From Azophilus sp965247035 (GTDB lineage: Bacteria; Pseudomonadota; Gammaproteobacteria; Pseudomonadales; Azotimanducaceae), in contig CBDFGJ010000003.1 of the NCBI GenBank assembly GCA_965247035.1, positions 992,001 to 1,056,000 on the forward strand: DNA of 64,000 nt, read 5' to 3'. Shown here in pieces: positions 9,323-18,475 of the stretch. The notes beneath the pieces were generated by a model that had not been told where the DNA came from, did no database searches, and saw only the letters and a list, made by a program, of their open reading frames with translations. The position numbers and the translations under genes were made by a program. Positions within the stretch are counted from its first letter, which is position 1. Each line of letters starts with the position of its first letter.

Positions 9323-11337
9323 TGGCGAAAGAGGTCGAACAAAGGCTGGCGGAACTGCGCCGGCAGATTCACCACCACAATGAGCTCTATCATGTGCTGG
9401 ATACACGGGAAATCCCGGACAGCCAGTACGATGCGCTATTTGACGAGTTGCTTGCCTTGGAGCAGGCGCATCCGCACTTGGTCACCAAGGACTCTCCTTC
9501 CCACCGCGTTGGCGGTGCCCCCTTGCAGGAATTCACGCCGGTCAGCCATCAAGTCGCTATGCTGTCCTTGGAGAAGGTGTCTGCTGCTGCAGAGCTTGCT
9601 GATTGGGAGAACCGCTGCCGCGCCCGCCTTGGCGATGAGCCAATAGCTTATTTCTGCGAACCCAAGATTGATGGCGTAGCGGCTGCCTTGGTCTACGAAA
9701 GCGGCGAACTTGCCTTGGCCGCTACCCGCGGCGACGGCGAGACCGGGGAAGACATCACCGCCAATGTACGCACCATCGCCACAGTACCACTGCGCCTGCA
9801 TGGGGCGGGCTTCCCGCCCAAGTTTGAGGTCCGGGGCGAAATCTACATCTCCAAGGCGGACTTCGCAGCGTTCAATAAGCGGGTGCTGGCCGCGGGCGAG
9901 CGCCCCTTGGTGAATCCGAGGAATGGCGCCGCCGGCAGTTTACGACAGCTTGACCCTAAACTGGCGGGGCGGCGGCCCTTGAGCATGTACTGTTACAGCC
10001 TTGGCTGGTCGCAAGGCGACTGGTTCCCGGAAACGCACATGGAGGTGCTTGAGAGTCTTGCAAGCTGGGGCTTGCGGACCAATCCAGAAGCTCAGCCCAA
10101 CACCGACCTGGCTGCGTGCAAAGCGTACATTGAGAAAATTGCCCAGCGGCGCGATGCGCTGGCTTATGAGATCGATGGCGTGGTGGTCAAGGTCAATTCC
10201 TTGGAGCAACAGCAGCGTTTGGGCGCTTTGACGCGCACCACCCGTTGGGCGGTGGCCTATAAATATCCCCCCCAGGAGGCTGTCACCCGTGTGCTGGAGG
10301 TGGATTTTCAAGTTGGCCGCACCGGCGCGGTGACGCCGGTGGCCAAGCTTGAGCCGGTGTTCGTTGGTGGCGTTACTGTCAGCAATGCAACGCTGCACAA
10401 TATGGGTGAAGTCACCCGTTTGGACTTGCGTTTGGGTGATCAGGTCGTGCTGCGGCGAGCTGGCGATGTGATCCCCAAGATTGCATCGGTCATCACCGAC
10501 CAGCGCGTTAAGGATGCGCCAGCCATTGAATTGCCCACGCACTGCCCCGCTTGCGGCAGCCCGGTGGGTCGCCCGGAAAGCGAAGCGGTGGCCCGCTGCA
10601 CCGCCGCCCTCTGCCCGGCGCAGGGCAAAGGGGGATTGCTGCATTTTGCTTCGCGCTTGGCTATGGATATTGAGGGGCTTGGCTACAAGCTGATCGATCG
10701 ACTCGTGCAGAACGGCTTGGTCGAGACCCCGGCCGATTTGTATGGCTTGCGGCTTGATGAATTGGCTGCCTTACCGCGCATGGGTGAGACATCGGCGCGG
10801 AAGCTGTTAAGGGCGCTTGAGGACAGCAAGACCACGATTTTGCCCCGTTTCATTTACGCCTTGGGCATTCGCGAAGTGGGGGAGGCTACGGCGTCGATCC
10901 TAGCCGAGCAATTCGGCAACTTGCGAGCCTTGCGGGAGGCGACGGCCGAGCAGCTGGAAGCCCTGCCTGATCTGGGCCCCATCGTGGCGGCCAAAGTCGC
11001 GGCTTACTTCAGCAACACCGACAACGCAGATCTCTTGGATGAGCTCATTGCAGCGGGCGTCAATTGGCCGGATGGCGCCGGTCGAATGGCGGCCAAGCCG
11101 CTGGCTGGAGAGACTTGGGTGCTGACTGGCGCATTGGAGCGAATGGCCCGCACGGAGGCCAAGGAAAGGCTGGTGGGTCTTGGCGCCAAGGTGGCGGGTT
11201 CGGTGTCCGGCAAAACCACCAAAGTGGTTGCGGGCGCCGGTGCCGGTTCCAAGCTCGCGCGGGCTGAGGCGCTGGCGGTGCCGGTCATGGATGAAGCGGA
11301 GTTTCTTGAGTTTTTGAGGGCGAGAGATGTGCTTTAG
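9322..11337 (+). CDS. ligA: NAD-dependent DNA ligase LigA
   Basis: The 671-residue replicative ligase joins nicks using NAD+. It has the Ia domain at the N-terminus, the adenylation motif KIDG with the nucleophilic Lys at residue 115, the RGDGETGEDIT motif, an OB-fold, a four-Cys zinc finger (CPACG...C...C), helix-hairpin-helix repeats and a C-terminal BRCT domain beginning near GETWVLTG. Length matches the family exactly. It starts within the zipA stop codon. Confidence 0.97.
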   Translation: MAKEVEQRLAELRRQIHHHNELYHVLDTREIPDSQYDALFDELLALEQAHPHLVTKDSPSHRVGGAPLQEFTPVSHQVAMLSLEKVSAAAELADWENRCRARLGDEPIAYFCEPKIDGVAAALVYESGELALAATRGDGETGEDITANVRTIATVPLRLHGAGFPPKFEVRGEIYISKADFAAFNKRVLAAGERPLVNPRNGAAGSLRQLDPKLAGRRPLSMYCYSLGWSQGDWFPETHMEVLESLASWGLRTNPEAQPNTDLAACKAYIEKIAQRRDALAYEIDGVVVKVNSLEQQQRLGALTRTTRWAVAYKYPPQEAVTRVLEVDFQVGRTGAVTPVAKLEPVFVGGVTVSNATLHNMGEVTRLDLRLGDQVVLRRAGDVIPKIASVITDQRVKDAPAIELPTHCPACGSPVGRPESEAVARCTAALCPAQGKGGLLHFASRLAMDIEGLGYKLIDRLVQNGLVETPADLYGLRLDELAALPRMGETSARKLLRALEDSKTTILPRFIYALGIREVGEATASILAEQFGNLRALREATAEQLEALPDLGPIVAAKVAAYFSNTDNADLLDELIAAGVNWPDGAGRMAAKPLAGETWVLTGALERMARTEAKERLVGLGAKVAGSVSGKTTKVVAGAGAGSKLARAEALAVPVMDEAEFLEFLRARDVL

Positions 11338-11778
11338 ATCCTGGATTGCGGCGACGGCATTGCTTTCCTTGAAGCGGCTGCGTCATGGCGCCGCCGGATA
11401 GGCCCGACAACCTGTGCGCCATCTTCCAGGAGAAGCCATCCTAGTACAAGGCGGCGGGGAATACGGAGAAAAAGTGGGTCCTGCCGGCGCTCATGGGCAT
11501 GGCCTCCATTCATTAGGGAGTCCAGCTTCCGCGCCAAAGGTCTGGCTAAAAATGCGCACCACCTGTTTGCGATCAGTGCGTTGACTAACTTGGTGGTGGC
11601 GCAGGAGCATTTATTGAAGCAAAGGTGAGTCTGACGCTATTTTGCCTAACCCTGTTGATGGCGATGCTCTAATCATGCGGGCTGCTCTGTTCAACAATCC
11701 GAGAATGTGGGCCTAGGTGCGCTTCGGCGGCCTATTATCGCTGGTGAATCGGCTCGGAGGGTGCGTAGTATTAGCGAC
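11338..11778. other. Intergenic region between ligA and dinG
   Basis: About 440 bases with no intact gene. All frames carry frequent stops. Short stretches in two plus-strand frames look like decayed coding sequence, but I cannot match them to a family. Confidence 0.4.
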
Positions 11779-13893
11779 ATGACAGCGCTCACCCCGGAAT
11801 TGAAGTCTCGGATTCAAGCCGCCTACGATGCTTGGCTTGCGGCGCGGGGCTTTAAGGCGCGGACCGGCCAGCGACACATGATCGCCCATGTTGCTCGGAC
11901 TTGCGCCAGCGAGCAGGCGCCACGCCTTGTCGCCATTGAAGCGGGCACCGGCACCGGCAAGACCGCTGCCTACTGCTTGGCCGCCATTCCCGTCGCTCAG
12001 GCGCTGGACAAGACGGTGGTGATCGCTAGCGGCACGGTGGCGTTGCAGGAGCAGATCGTCCTACGCGACTTGCCGGACCTCAAGCGGAGCGCCGGCTTGG
12101 ACTTTCGCTTCGAGTTGGCCAAGGGCAGAAGACGCTACCTGTGCCTTGAGCGCTTGGATCGGGTATTGAAGCTGGAGGAGCAGGAGGACCTAGGCTTTGT
12201 CGACGCGCCCAAGGCCGATTTCACGCCCCTGTACCGCCAAATGAGCGACGCCTTTTCCCGGCGGGAATGGAGCGGTGAAATGGACACTTGGGAGGACGGC
12301 GTCGAACCGCAGGCTTGGTCGAGCCTGACCATGGATCATCGCGGCTGCACCCACCGGAAGTGCAGTTTCTATAAGGACTGCCCGTTCTTTGCCGCCCGCG
12401 CCAAGTTGCACGGCGCGGACGTCATCGTCGCCAACCAAGACTTGCTGCTGACGAACTACGCCCTAGGCGACGGCACCGCGCTGCCGCCGCCGGGAGATAC
12501 CATCGTCATCATCGACGAAGCGCATCATTTGCCGGACAAGACGCAGCAGCACTTTGCGCTGCGGGTACATTTGCGCAGCACCATTGGCTGGGTGGATCAG
12601 GTCAATGTCTCGATCGGCGGCATGGCTCAAAGAGCGGGACGTCCGTTGGCACTGGAGCGATTGGCTAAAGAGATCGCGTTGCATAGCGATGGCTTGAAAT
12701 CGGAGCTGGAGGCGTTGCACAGCCTTGTCGGCGAACTCCAGTTTTTGCCAAAGGATGCCCATAGCGAGGTGTGCCGCTTCAATTTCGGTCGCATAGAAAA
12801 AACCCTTGCTCAGGCCGCCGAAGCTCCCGTTGCCGCCCTGTCAAAAATCCATGGTGCCTTGGACGATACGGATCAGCTTCTACGCCAAGTGCTTGATGGT
12901 GACCTTGACTGGCCCGATACCGAGGAGGACGTTGGGCACTGGCTGCCGGTGGTGGGCGGGTTGCAAGCCCGCGCCTTGGCCACTAGGGAGTTGCTTGAGG
13001 ACTTTGCGCAGGCGGATGGCGAGGCCGAGGAAGGAATGCGCCGCGCCCGCTGGATCAGGCGCACGGAACAGGAGTTGGAGTTGGTGAGCGCGCCCATCGA
13101 ACCGGGTTTGCTACTGGAGAAAGCTCTCTGGTCGCAGTGTTATGCGGGGATTGCGACCTCCGCTACCCTCACCGCGCTAGGCCGCTTCGACCGCTACTTT
13201 GAACGCTCCGGATTGGCGCAAACAGAAGGTGTGCGCATCCAAAGCTCTTTCGACTACCCCAACATCGCGGTGCTCTCGGTGCCGAAGATGCGCTCGGACC
13301 CGAAAGACTTCCCGGCCCATACGGCGGAAGTGGCCGCCCTGCTACCGACTCTCCTGACCGCCGAGGGCAGCGCCTTGGTGTTGTGTACCTCTTGGCGTCA
13401 GATGCGGCAAATTGCGGAGGAGCTGGCCACCAAGGAAGACTTGAACGAAGCTCTGCAACTGCAAGGCCAATGCTCCAAGCAGCGGATGCTTGATCGGCAT
13501 CGTCGGCGGGTGGATGCTGGCCAAGCGAGCTATCTCATGGGGCTTGCGAGCTTTGCCGAAGGCGTCGATTTGCCGGGGGACTATTGCCGCCACGTTATCA
13601 TCGTCAAGTTGCCCTTCGCCGTGCCCGACGATCCGCTGGATCAAGCCATCGCCGAGATGGCCGAACTGCAAGGACGCAACGCCTTCATGGAGATCACCGT
13701 GCCGGACGCCGCCCTCAAGCTGGTGCAGGCCTGCGGGCGGCTGATTCGAGACGACAGCGACTACGGCCGCATCACCTTGCTTGACAAGCGCGTGCTCACA
13801 AAGCGCTATGGTCAAGCCCTGCTGGACTCGCTGCCGCCGTTTCGACGGGAGTTGGGGAACTATTTGAACCCGCTCGGCTCTTCGACTAATTGA
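11779..13893 (+). CDS. dinG: ATP-dependent DNA helicase DinG
   Basis: DinG is an XPD-like superfamily 2 5'-3' helicase that unwinds R-loops and forked DNA. The 704-residue product has Walker A EAGTGTGKT at about residues 54-62, four cysteines of the [4Fe-4S] domain near CTHRKCSFYKDC, the DEAH box in IIDEAHHLPD, and motif VI QACGRLIRD. ATG 11779 is preferred over a GTG 72 bases upstream because it matches where DinG proteins begin. Its last 34 bases overlap the convergent M16 peptidase gene. Confidence 0.94.
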   Translation: MTALTPELKSRIQAAYDAWLAARGFKARTGQRHMIAHVARTCASEQAPRLVAIEAGTGTGKTAAYCLAAIPVAQALDKTVVIASGTVALQEQIVLRDLPDLKRSAGLDFRFELAKGRRRYLCLERLDRVLKLEEQEDLGFVDAPKADFTPLYRQMSDAFSRREWSGEMDTWEDGVEPQAWSSLTMDHRGCTHRKCSFYKDCPFFAARAKLHGADVIVANQDLLLTNYALGDGTALPPPGDTIVIIDEAHHLPDKTQQHFALRVHLRSTIGWVDQVNVSIGGMAQRAGRPLALERLAKEIALHSDGLKSELEALHSLVGELQFLPKDAHSEVCRFNFGRIEKTLAQAAEAPVAALSKIHGALDDTDQLLRQVLDGDLDWPDTEEDVGHWLPVVGGLQARALATRELLEDFAQADGEAEEGMRRARWIRRTEQELELVSAPIEPGLLLEKALWSQCYAGIATSATLTALGRFDRYFERSGLAQTEGVRIQSSFDYPNIAVLSVPKMRSDPKDFPAHTAEVAALLPTLLTAEGSALVLCTSWRQMRQIAEELATKEDLNEALQLQGQCSKQRMLDRHRRRVDAGQASYLMGLASFAEGVDLPGDYCRHVIIVKLPFAVPDDPLDQAIAEMAELQGRNAFMEITVPDAALKLVQACGRLIRDDSDYGRITLLDKRVLTKRYGQALLDSLPPFRRELGNYLNPLGSSTN

Positions 13894-16727
13894 CCGTCCG
13901 TCGGTGCCTCACTGAACTGGCCCAAATTGTAAATCACTAGACGGGTTGCGTGCGCCCGGTCCCGCAGGCGGCGCAGAAATTCCACCATGACCCGCTTGTT
14001 CAGGCGCTTGACTCGCTCGGCCAATTGGCGGCGGTAGTCAAAGCTGGTGATGCCCAAGTTCAGGTTGCGCCACATGCGTTCGGCGCGGGCGTGCAGGTTT
14101 TGGTCCTTCGCCCTGAGAGCGCTGATCAGCCCGGCTTGATTGGTGGCGAAATCTTCATCAGATAGGGCTTCCAAGGCCGGCACCTGTTGGTCGAGGAAAC
14201 TGAGGATGGCCTGTTCCAGCGCCGCTGGCGACGCCACCGGGCTTTGCACAATGAAGGCGAGGCCCGCTTGATGATGGAAGTTCGCATTGACCGCCGCCAC
14301 TACGTAACCTAATTGCTGTTCGGTGCGCAACTGGGTGAAGAAGGCTTGGCCTATGAGTTGCTGCGCAAGCGCACTGTGCGCTTGGGCGTCAATGCCGGGC
14401 TGATCGTTCTGAGCGTATAGCACCACCGAGGCGTCTGCATGATCGATGGCGATCGGCAACAGATAGCTGCCGTCCAAGCGAACCACCTCGGGTCTTGTCG
14501 GGCCGATGGGCGCTAACGGCAACTCTTTGCTGATGGTGTCCAGCAAGCTGGCGGCGGCGCTCTCGTTCAAGTTGCCCTGCATCAGCGCGATCAACCCATA
14601 GCTGGCCAAACGGCGTTCGCGCCAAGACCGCAACTCGGCAAGACCCAGGTGTTTGGCAGCGTCCGCCAGGTTTGACTGCGGCCAGCGGTTGTCCACCAGC
14701 GCTTGCGATAGAGCGGCGTAGGTCTGCGTGAAAGGCCGCTCGGAGGCGAAGTTGCGCCAGTGCTGCACCAGTTCGGCGCGATATCGCTTGAGCTTGTCCT
14801 CCCGGATCTCCACATTGGCCAAGGCCCTAAGCACGGCGCCCAGCAGGAGCGGCTGGCGGTCGTTAAAACCGCCAATTTCTAAATCATAGCCTTCCGGTGC
14901 GATGCTCAGTCGATAGGATAGCCCGGCCAGATTGGCCGGATAGGCGTACTCGTTGAGTCGGTCCAGCACCAGTTCGCGATAAACTAGCGCCGCCACTTGA
15001 TCTGTGGGGGACTTAAAGCCGCTGGGCACGGTCAACAGCAGGCGCAGGTTGGCTCGAGGCACCCCAAACTCAAGGTCGGTATCAACCCATACCTCGCCGC
15101 CTTGCTTGGTCTCGATTCTTCGGGGCGGCTGATCGTCATGCGTCAGCAGGCTCAAATCCTCCGGGATGAAGGGGTTGGCTGCAGGCAGATGCAGCTTTAT
15201 ATCGGCGTTGGCCAAGGCAATGGGGCCGCGCTTTAAGGCGTAAGGCACCTTGAACCAAGGCTCAACCGCATCCGTTTGCACTTCCGGCGCAACAACCTGC
15301 AACAGGACATTTTCGGGGCGCAGAAACGACAGGTAGTCGATGGTCAGTGTCTGGTCAAATTCCTCCATCAAGTAGGGCTCTCGCAACAGATCCTCGGGCG
15401 GAATCAAAGCGAGCTTTGGCCCCATGCGGTAGACGAAGCCTTGTGCGTTGGAGTGCTCTTGGAAACGGAAGGCCAGATCCGCCAGCCGGGCCTGCTCGTC
15501 GTAGCGCCAAGCTGCATTGGTAACATTCGAACGCAGCAGGTCGATGTAGGCGAACAGGGTGCTGCTGATGGCGTCCACCTGTTTCGCGCCCGATCGCGTC
15601 AACTGAATGGTAATCTCAAGAAAATCGTGAGCGTCGTCGAACGGCCCGTTGGCGGCGGTCAGGGATTCAATCCAGCCCTTGGCCTTCAAGGCGGCGTGCA
15701 GGCTGCCCTCGCCTTCATGTCCGAGCAGGTTGATGATGTACTCCACGGGCTTGGCCTGATAGTGGGGCCGTGCGGTTGGTATGGGAAAGCGATAGGTGAC
15801 CGAGCGGATTTCCTTTTGCGGCTGAATGAGCATGGTTGCTGGCAGGCCATCAGCTGAGTATGGTGCCGCGGTGATTGGCGCTGGCCCTAAGCGGCGATTG
15901 GGAATGGCCCCAAACATAGGTGCGATCCAGCCTTGCATCTCGTCGAGGTCCTGGTTGCTCAGTGCCACCAACGCCATCTGATCCGCCGAGTAGTTTCTCG
16001 CAAAAAACTTCTTAAGCGCCCTATGCGTTCCTTGGCCGAGGGTCTCAAGGTTGCCGATGTTGAAGCGAGCGCCTGGATGATCCGGGTTCAACGCCATCTT
16101 GCTGGCGGCGACGTTGCGCCAGCCATCATCCTTCATTTGCAGGCGGTACTCCGAATCGACCGTGTTTCGCTCCCGCTCAACAGAGGCTGCATCAAGACTA
16201 GGGGCGATAAAGAATTGCGCAAAGCGGTCCATGCCGTCGGCGAAGGCGGCCGGGTCGATGTCGAAGAAGTAGTTGGTGTGGTCAGATGCCGTGTAGGCGT
16301 TGGAGTTGCCCCCGTTGGCGGTGATGAACGCTTGATAGCCGTCAATTTCCGGATACTTGTCCGTGGCGATGAACAGCATGTGCTCAAGGAAGTGCGCCAG
16401 CCCTGCCCGGTCGGCGGGATCGTGGTAGGAGCCGCGGAACGCCACCAAGGAAGCGGCGGCCTTGTCCGCTTCCGGGTCCGACACCAAGAGCATTCGCAGC
16501 CCGTTTTTGAGGACGAGATAGCGATAGGCCCAATCGTCGTTTGGGCTTTTCTGCGGCTGTGCCGCTTGCAAGCTTTGTGCCGTAGCAGTGGATGCATCTT
16601 GTTGACCGGCGCAGCCAGCCACGCCCAAGGCCATGCCCAAGGCTAGAGGGACGACAAGGGCAACCCCGATGTGCCACCGTCTAAAGGGACCGGGCTGGAG
16701 GGGAGGTGAATCAACTGGCTCTTGCAT
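13860..16727 (-). CDS. M16 family metallopeptidase, pitrilysin/insulinase-like lipoprotein
   Basis: A 955-residue zinc peptidase of the pitrilysin (protease III) type, degrading short polypeptides in the periplasm. The inverted zinc motif HFLEH is at residues 112-116, followed by the distal glutamate region ERERNTVDSEY. The length fits the four-domain fused M16A form. The N-terminus has a signal segment with lipobox GVAGC (Cys39), so it is probably a lipoprotein rather than the soluble periplasmic form known in E. coli. The start overlaps the upstream DoxX gene stop as TGATG, so the pair is likely one transcript. Confidence 0.9.
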   Translation of the reverse strand: MQEPVDSPPLQPGPFRRWHIGVALVVPLALGMALGVAGCAGQQDASTATAQSLQAAQPQKSPNDDWAYRYLVLKNGLRMLLVSDPEADKAAASLVAFRGSYHDPADRAGLAHFLEHMLFIATDKYPEIDGYQAFITANGGNSNAYTASDHTNYFFDIDPAAFADGMDRFAQFFIAPSLDAASVERERNTVDSEYRLQMKDDGWRNVAASKMALNPDHPGARFNIGNLETLGQGTHRALKKFFARNYSADQMALVALSNQDLDEMQGWIAPMFGAIPNRRLGPAPITAAPYSADGLPATMLIQPQKEIRSVTYRFPIPTARPHYQAKPVEYIINLLGHEGEGSLHAALKAKGWIESLTAANGPFDDAHDFLEITIQLTRSGAKQVDAISSTLFAYIDLLRSNVTNAAWRYDEQARLADLAFRFQEHSNAQGFVYRMGPKLALIPPEDLLREPYLMEEFDQTLTIDYLSFLRPENVLLQVVAPEVQTDAVEPWFKVPYALKRGPIALANADIKLHLPAANPFIPEDLSLLTHDDQPPRRIETKQGGEVWVDTDLEFGVPRANLRLLLTVPSGFKSPTDQVAALVYRELVLDRLNEYAYPANLAGLSYRLSIAPEGYDLEIGGFNDRQPLLLGAVLRALANVEIREDKLKRYRAELVQHWRNFASERPFTQTYAALSQALVDNRWPQSNLADAAKHLGLAELRSWRERRLASYGLIALMQGNLNESAAASLLDTISKELPLAPIGPTRPEVVRLDGSYLLPIAIDHADASVVLYAQNDQPGIDAQAHSALAQQLIGQAFFTQLRTEQQLGYVVAAVNANFHHQAGLAFIVQSPVASPAALEQAILSFLDQQVPALEALSDEDFATNQAGLISALRAKDQNLHARAERMWRNLNLGITSFDYRRQLAERVKRLNKRVMVEFLRRLRDRAHATRLVIYNLGQFSEAPTDGQLVEEPSGFK

Positions 16728-17434
16728 CAGGGGGCTTGCCTCCTTAGAGCGAACTTGAGGTAATAGTCGAGGCTGAAGTAGCGCCCGCCGCCAATGATGA
16801 CCAAAGTAAACAGCATGATGAGGTAAATAGCTGCGAACTCAATGCCGTTGTTGAGCTTGACGAAAGATCCATGCTGTTCCAGGTACTCAAAATTGCCGTG
16901 TCTGTGCAGGAGGAATTTGGCCCTGTCCAAGCGTTTCGATGCTTCAATAGTGCGCTCGTTGACCTTTTGGCACTTGATGGCGCGCTCGAAAAAGCCGGCT
17001 TTGGAGCCCTCAAAGCAGGCCGCTGGCGGGTTCGATGGCGCTATGGCGGCCCAGCCGTTGTCCAGATGCACCGCGTAGGCGGCGACGAACATGGTGATGG
17101 CCACGGGAATGGAGACCAAGCGGGTGCCTAGGCCGAGCAGCAGGGCGATGCCGCCGGCGAATTCCGTCCAAGAGGCGAGAAACCAAGAGAAGTCCGGCGG
17201 AAGCTCGTTGAAGGGAAAGGGAAAGCTATCCATGCGGCTGGCAAACCAATTGGTGCCGGTAATCTTTGTCCAGCCGGCGGCGATCACGACTGGACCAACG
17301 ATCAATCTGAGCAGCAGGGAGGCCACTCCATCAAGATGCGCCGCGGCGGAAAAAAACCGATGGTAGAGGTTTTGTATTCGTTGGAGAATATCGTTCAACA
17401 CTGCACTGGCCCGTCTATTGATGCATTCATGCAC
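16727..17434 (-). CDS. DoxX family membrane protein
   Basis: A 235-residue inner-membrane protein of the DoxX superfamily. Four hydrophobic segments are visible (around LLLRLIVGPVVIAAGW, WTEFAGGIALLLGLG, LVSIPVAITMFVAAYAV and FAAIYLIMLFTLVIIGGG). Between helices 3 and 4 lies a charged loop of about 70 residues ending in GSFVKLNNGIEF, as in a longer DoxX subgroup. It ends in RYFSLDYYL, typical of the family. Function is not firmly known. It is only 26 bases from the divergent kinase gene, so the two may share a promoter region or the true start may lie a little downstream. Confidence 0.8.
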   Translation of the reverse strand: MHECINRRASAVLNDILQRIQNLYHRFFSAAAHLDGVASLLLRLIVGPVVIAAGWTKITGTNWFASRMDSFPFPFNELPPDFSWFLASWTEFAGGIALLLGLGTRLVSIPVAITMFVAAYAVHLDNGWAAIAPSNPPAACFEGSKAGFFERAIKCQKVNERTIEASKRLDRAKFLLHRHGNFEYLEQHGSFVKLNNGIEFAAIYLIMLFTLVIIGGGRYFSLDYYLKFALRRQAP

Positions 17435-17460
17435 TTAAACCCTAGGATCCTTTCCCGCTC

Positions 17461-18324
17461 ATGTCGTTGACAACGCTAGCGGATCGGCTTGCGCCGAAAT
17501 TGGATCGGGTTCAATTGGCGCAATTGTACAAGCGGTTGCCGGACGGTGCATCCACTGATTGGTGCGCCTTGGCGACCATCGCCGCTTTGACGCTGGCGGA
17601 CAAGCGCTGCATCGGCATCAGCGGCGGCCAAGGGGCCGGCAAATCCACCTTGGCCGAACTGATGGTGCAGGCCATGGCTCTGCAAGGCCGCCGCGTCGCG
17701 GTGTGCTCCTTGGATGATTTCTATCTGCCAGGACATGCCCGCCGTGCCTTGGCTGAGGCCGAGCATCCGCTGTTGGCGACCCGTGGGCCTCCAGGAACCC
17801 ATGACTTGGAATTGGCAGTGGCGGTCGTGCAACGGATCTTGCGTGGTGAGCGGACCGCCTTGCCGCGTTTCGACAAGGGCCGGGACGAGCCTGAGCCCTC
17901 TTCACGGTGGCCGGTTGTGGAGCGGCTTGATGTCTTGCTGCTCGAGGGTTGGTGCCTCGGCGTTCAGCCCCAACCTGAAGCCCTGTTGGCCGCCCCGGTG
18001 AATGCTCTTGAAGCGAATGAGGATGGTGCCGGCCATTGGCGCCGCCAGGTCAATGACGCCTGCGGCGACTACCAGGCCCTTTGGCGCTTGGTGGATTGGT
18101 GGATCTACATTGATGTGCCGGATATGGCGGCGGTGCGGCAATGGCGTGGCGAGCAGGAGCTTGCCCTGCCAGCGGCGAAGCGCATGTCCTGGTCCGCCCT
18201 TGAGCGGTTCGTGGCCCACTATGAGCGTCTTACCCTATGGCAGAAGCAGAGCTTTAGCCCGCAAGCGGATTGGCTGATTCGTCTGGACCGAGACCATCGG
18301 GTGCGGCCGGACGGAGGCGGTTGA
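17461..18324 (+). CDS. P-loop kinase, D-glycerate 3-kinase-like
   Basis: A 287-residue kinase of the phosphoribulokinase/pantothenate kinase-like P-loop group. Walker A is GGQGAGKST near residue 58; VCSLDDFYLPG and TRGPPGTHD are motifs shared with plant glycerate kinase and the Tda10/YggC-like proteins; LLLEGWCLG and the late WWIYIDVPD follow. The likely reaction is ATP-dependent phosphorylation of D-glycerate to 3-phosphoglycerate, but the substrate is inferred from family resemblance only. It is a single gene divergent from the DoxX gene. Confidence 0.8.
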   Translation: MSLTTLADRLAPKLDRVQLAQLYKRLPDGASTDWCALATIAALTLADKRCIGISGGQGAGKSTLAELMVQAMALQGRRVAVCSLDDFYLPGHARRALAEAEHPLLATRGPPGTHDLELAVAVVQRILRGERTALPRFDKGRDEPEPSSRWPVVERLDVLLLEGWCLGVQPQPEALLAAPVNALEANEDGAGHWRRQVNDACGDYQALWRLVDWWIYIDVPDMAAVRQWRGEQELALPAAKRMSWSALERFVAHYERLTLWQKQSFSPQADWLIRLDRDHRVRPDGGG

Positions 18325-18475
18325 AACGAGACGGTCACGGCTCATGCCTGACCAATTTCGATTGTTCCGCCAGCGGCGTTTTCGTGCGTTCATGGGCGGC
18401 CCACCGCATTTCGGTGTGCTGCCAAGCAAAGCAACTTGCCCTCGCCAGAGTCCGCTTGGGTCCTGTTGACAGGAT

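Noticed and set aside
15933..16646. 237-codon plus-strand open frame
   Set aside because: It lies wholly antisense to the M16 peptidase gene, whose zinc motif and full family length are clear; no family resemblance in this frame.
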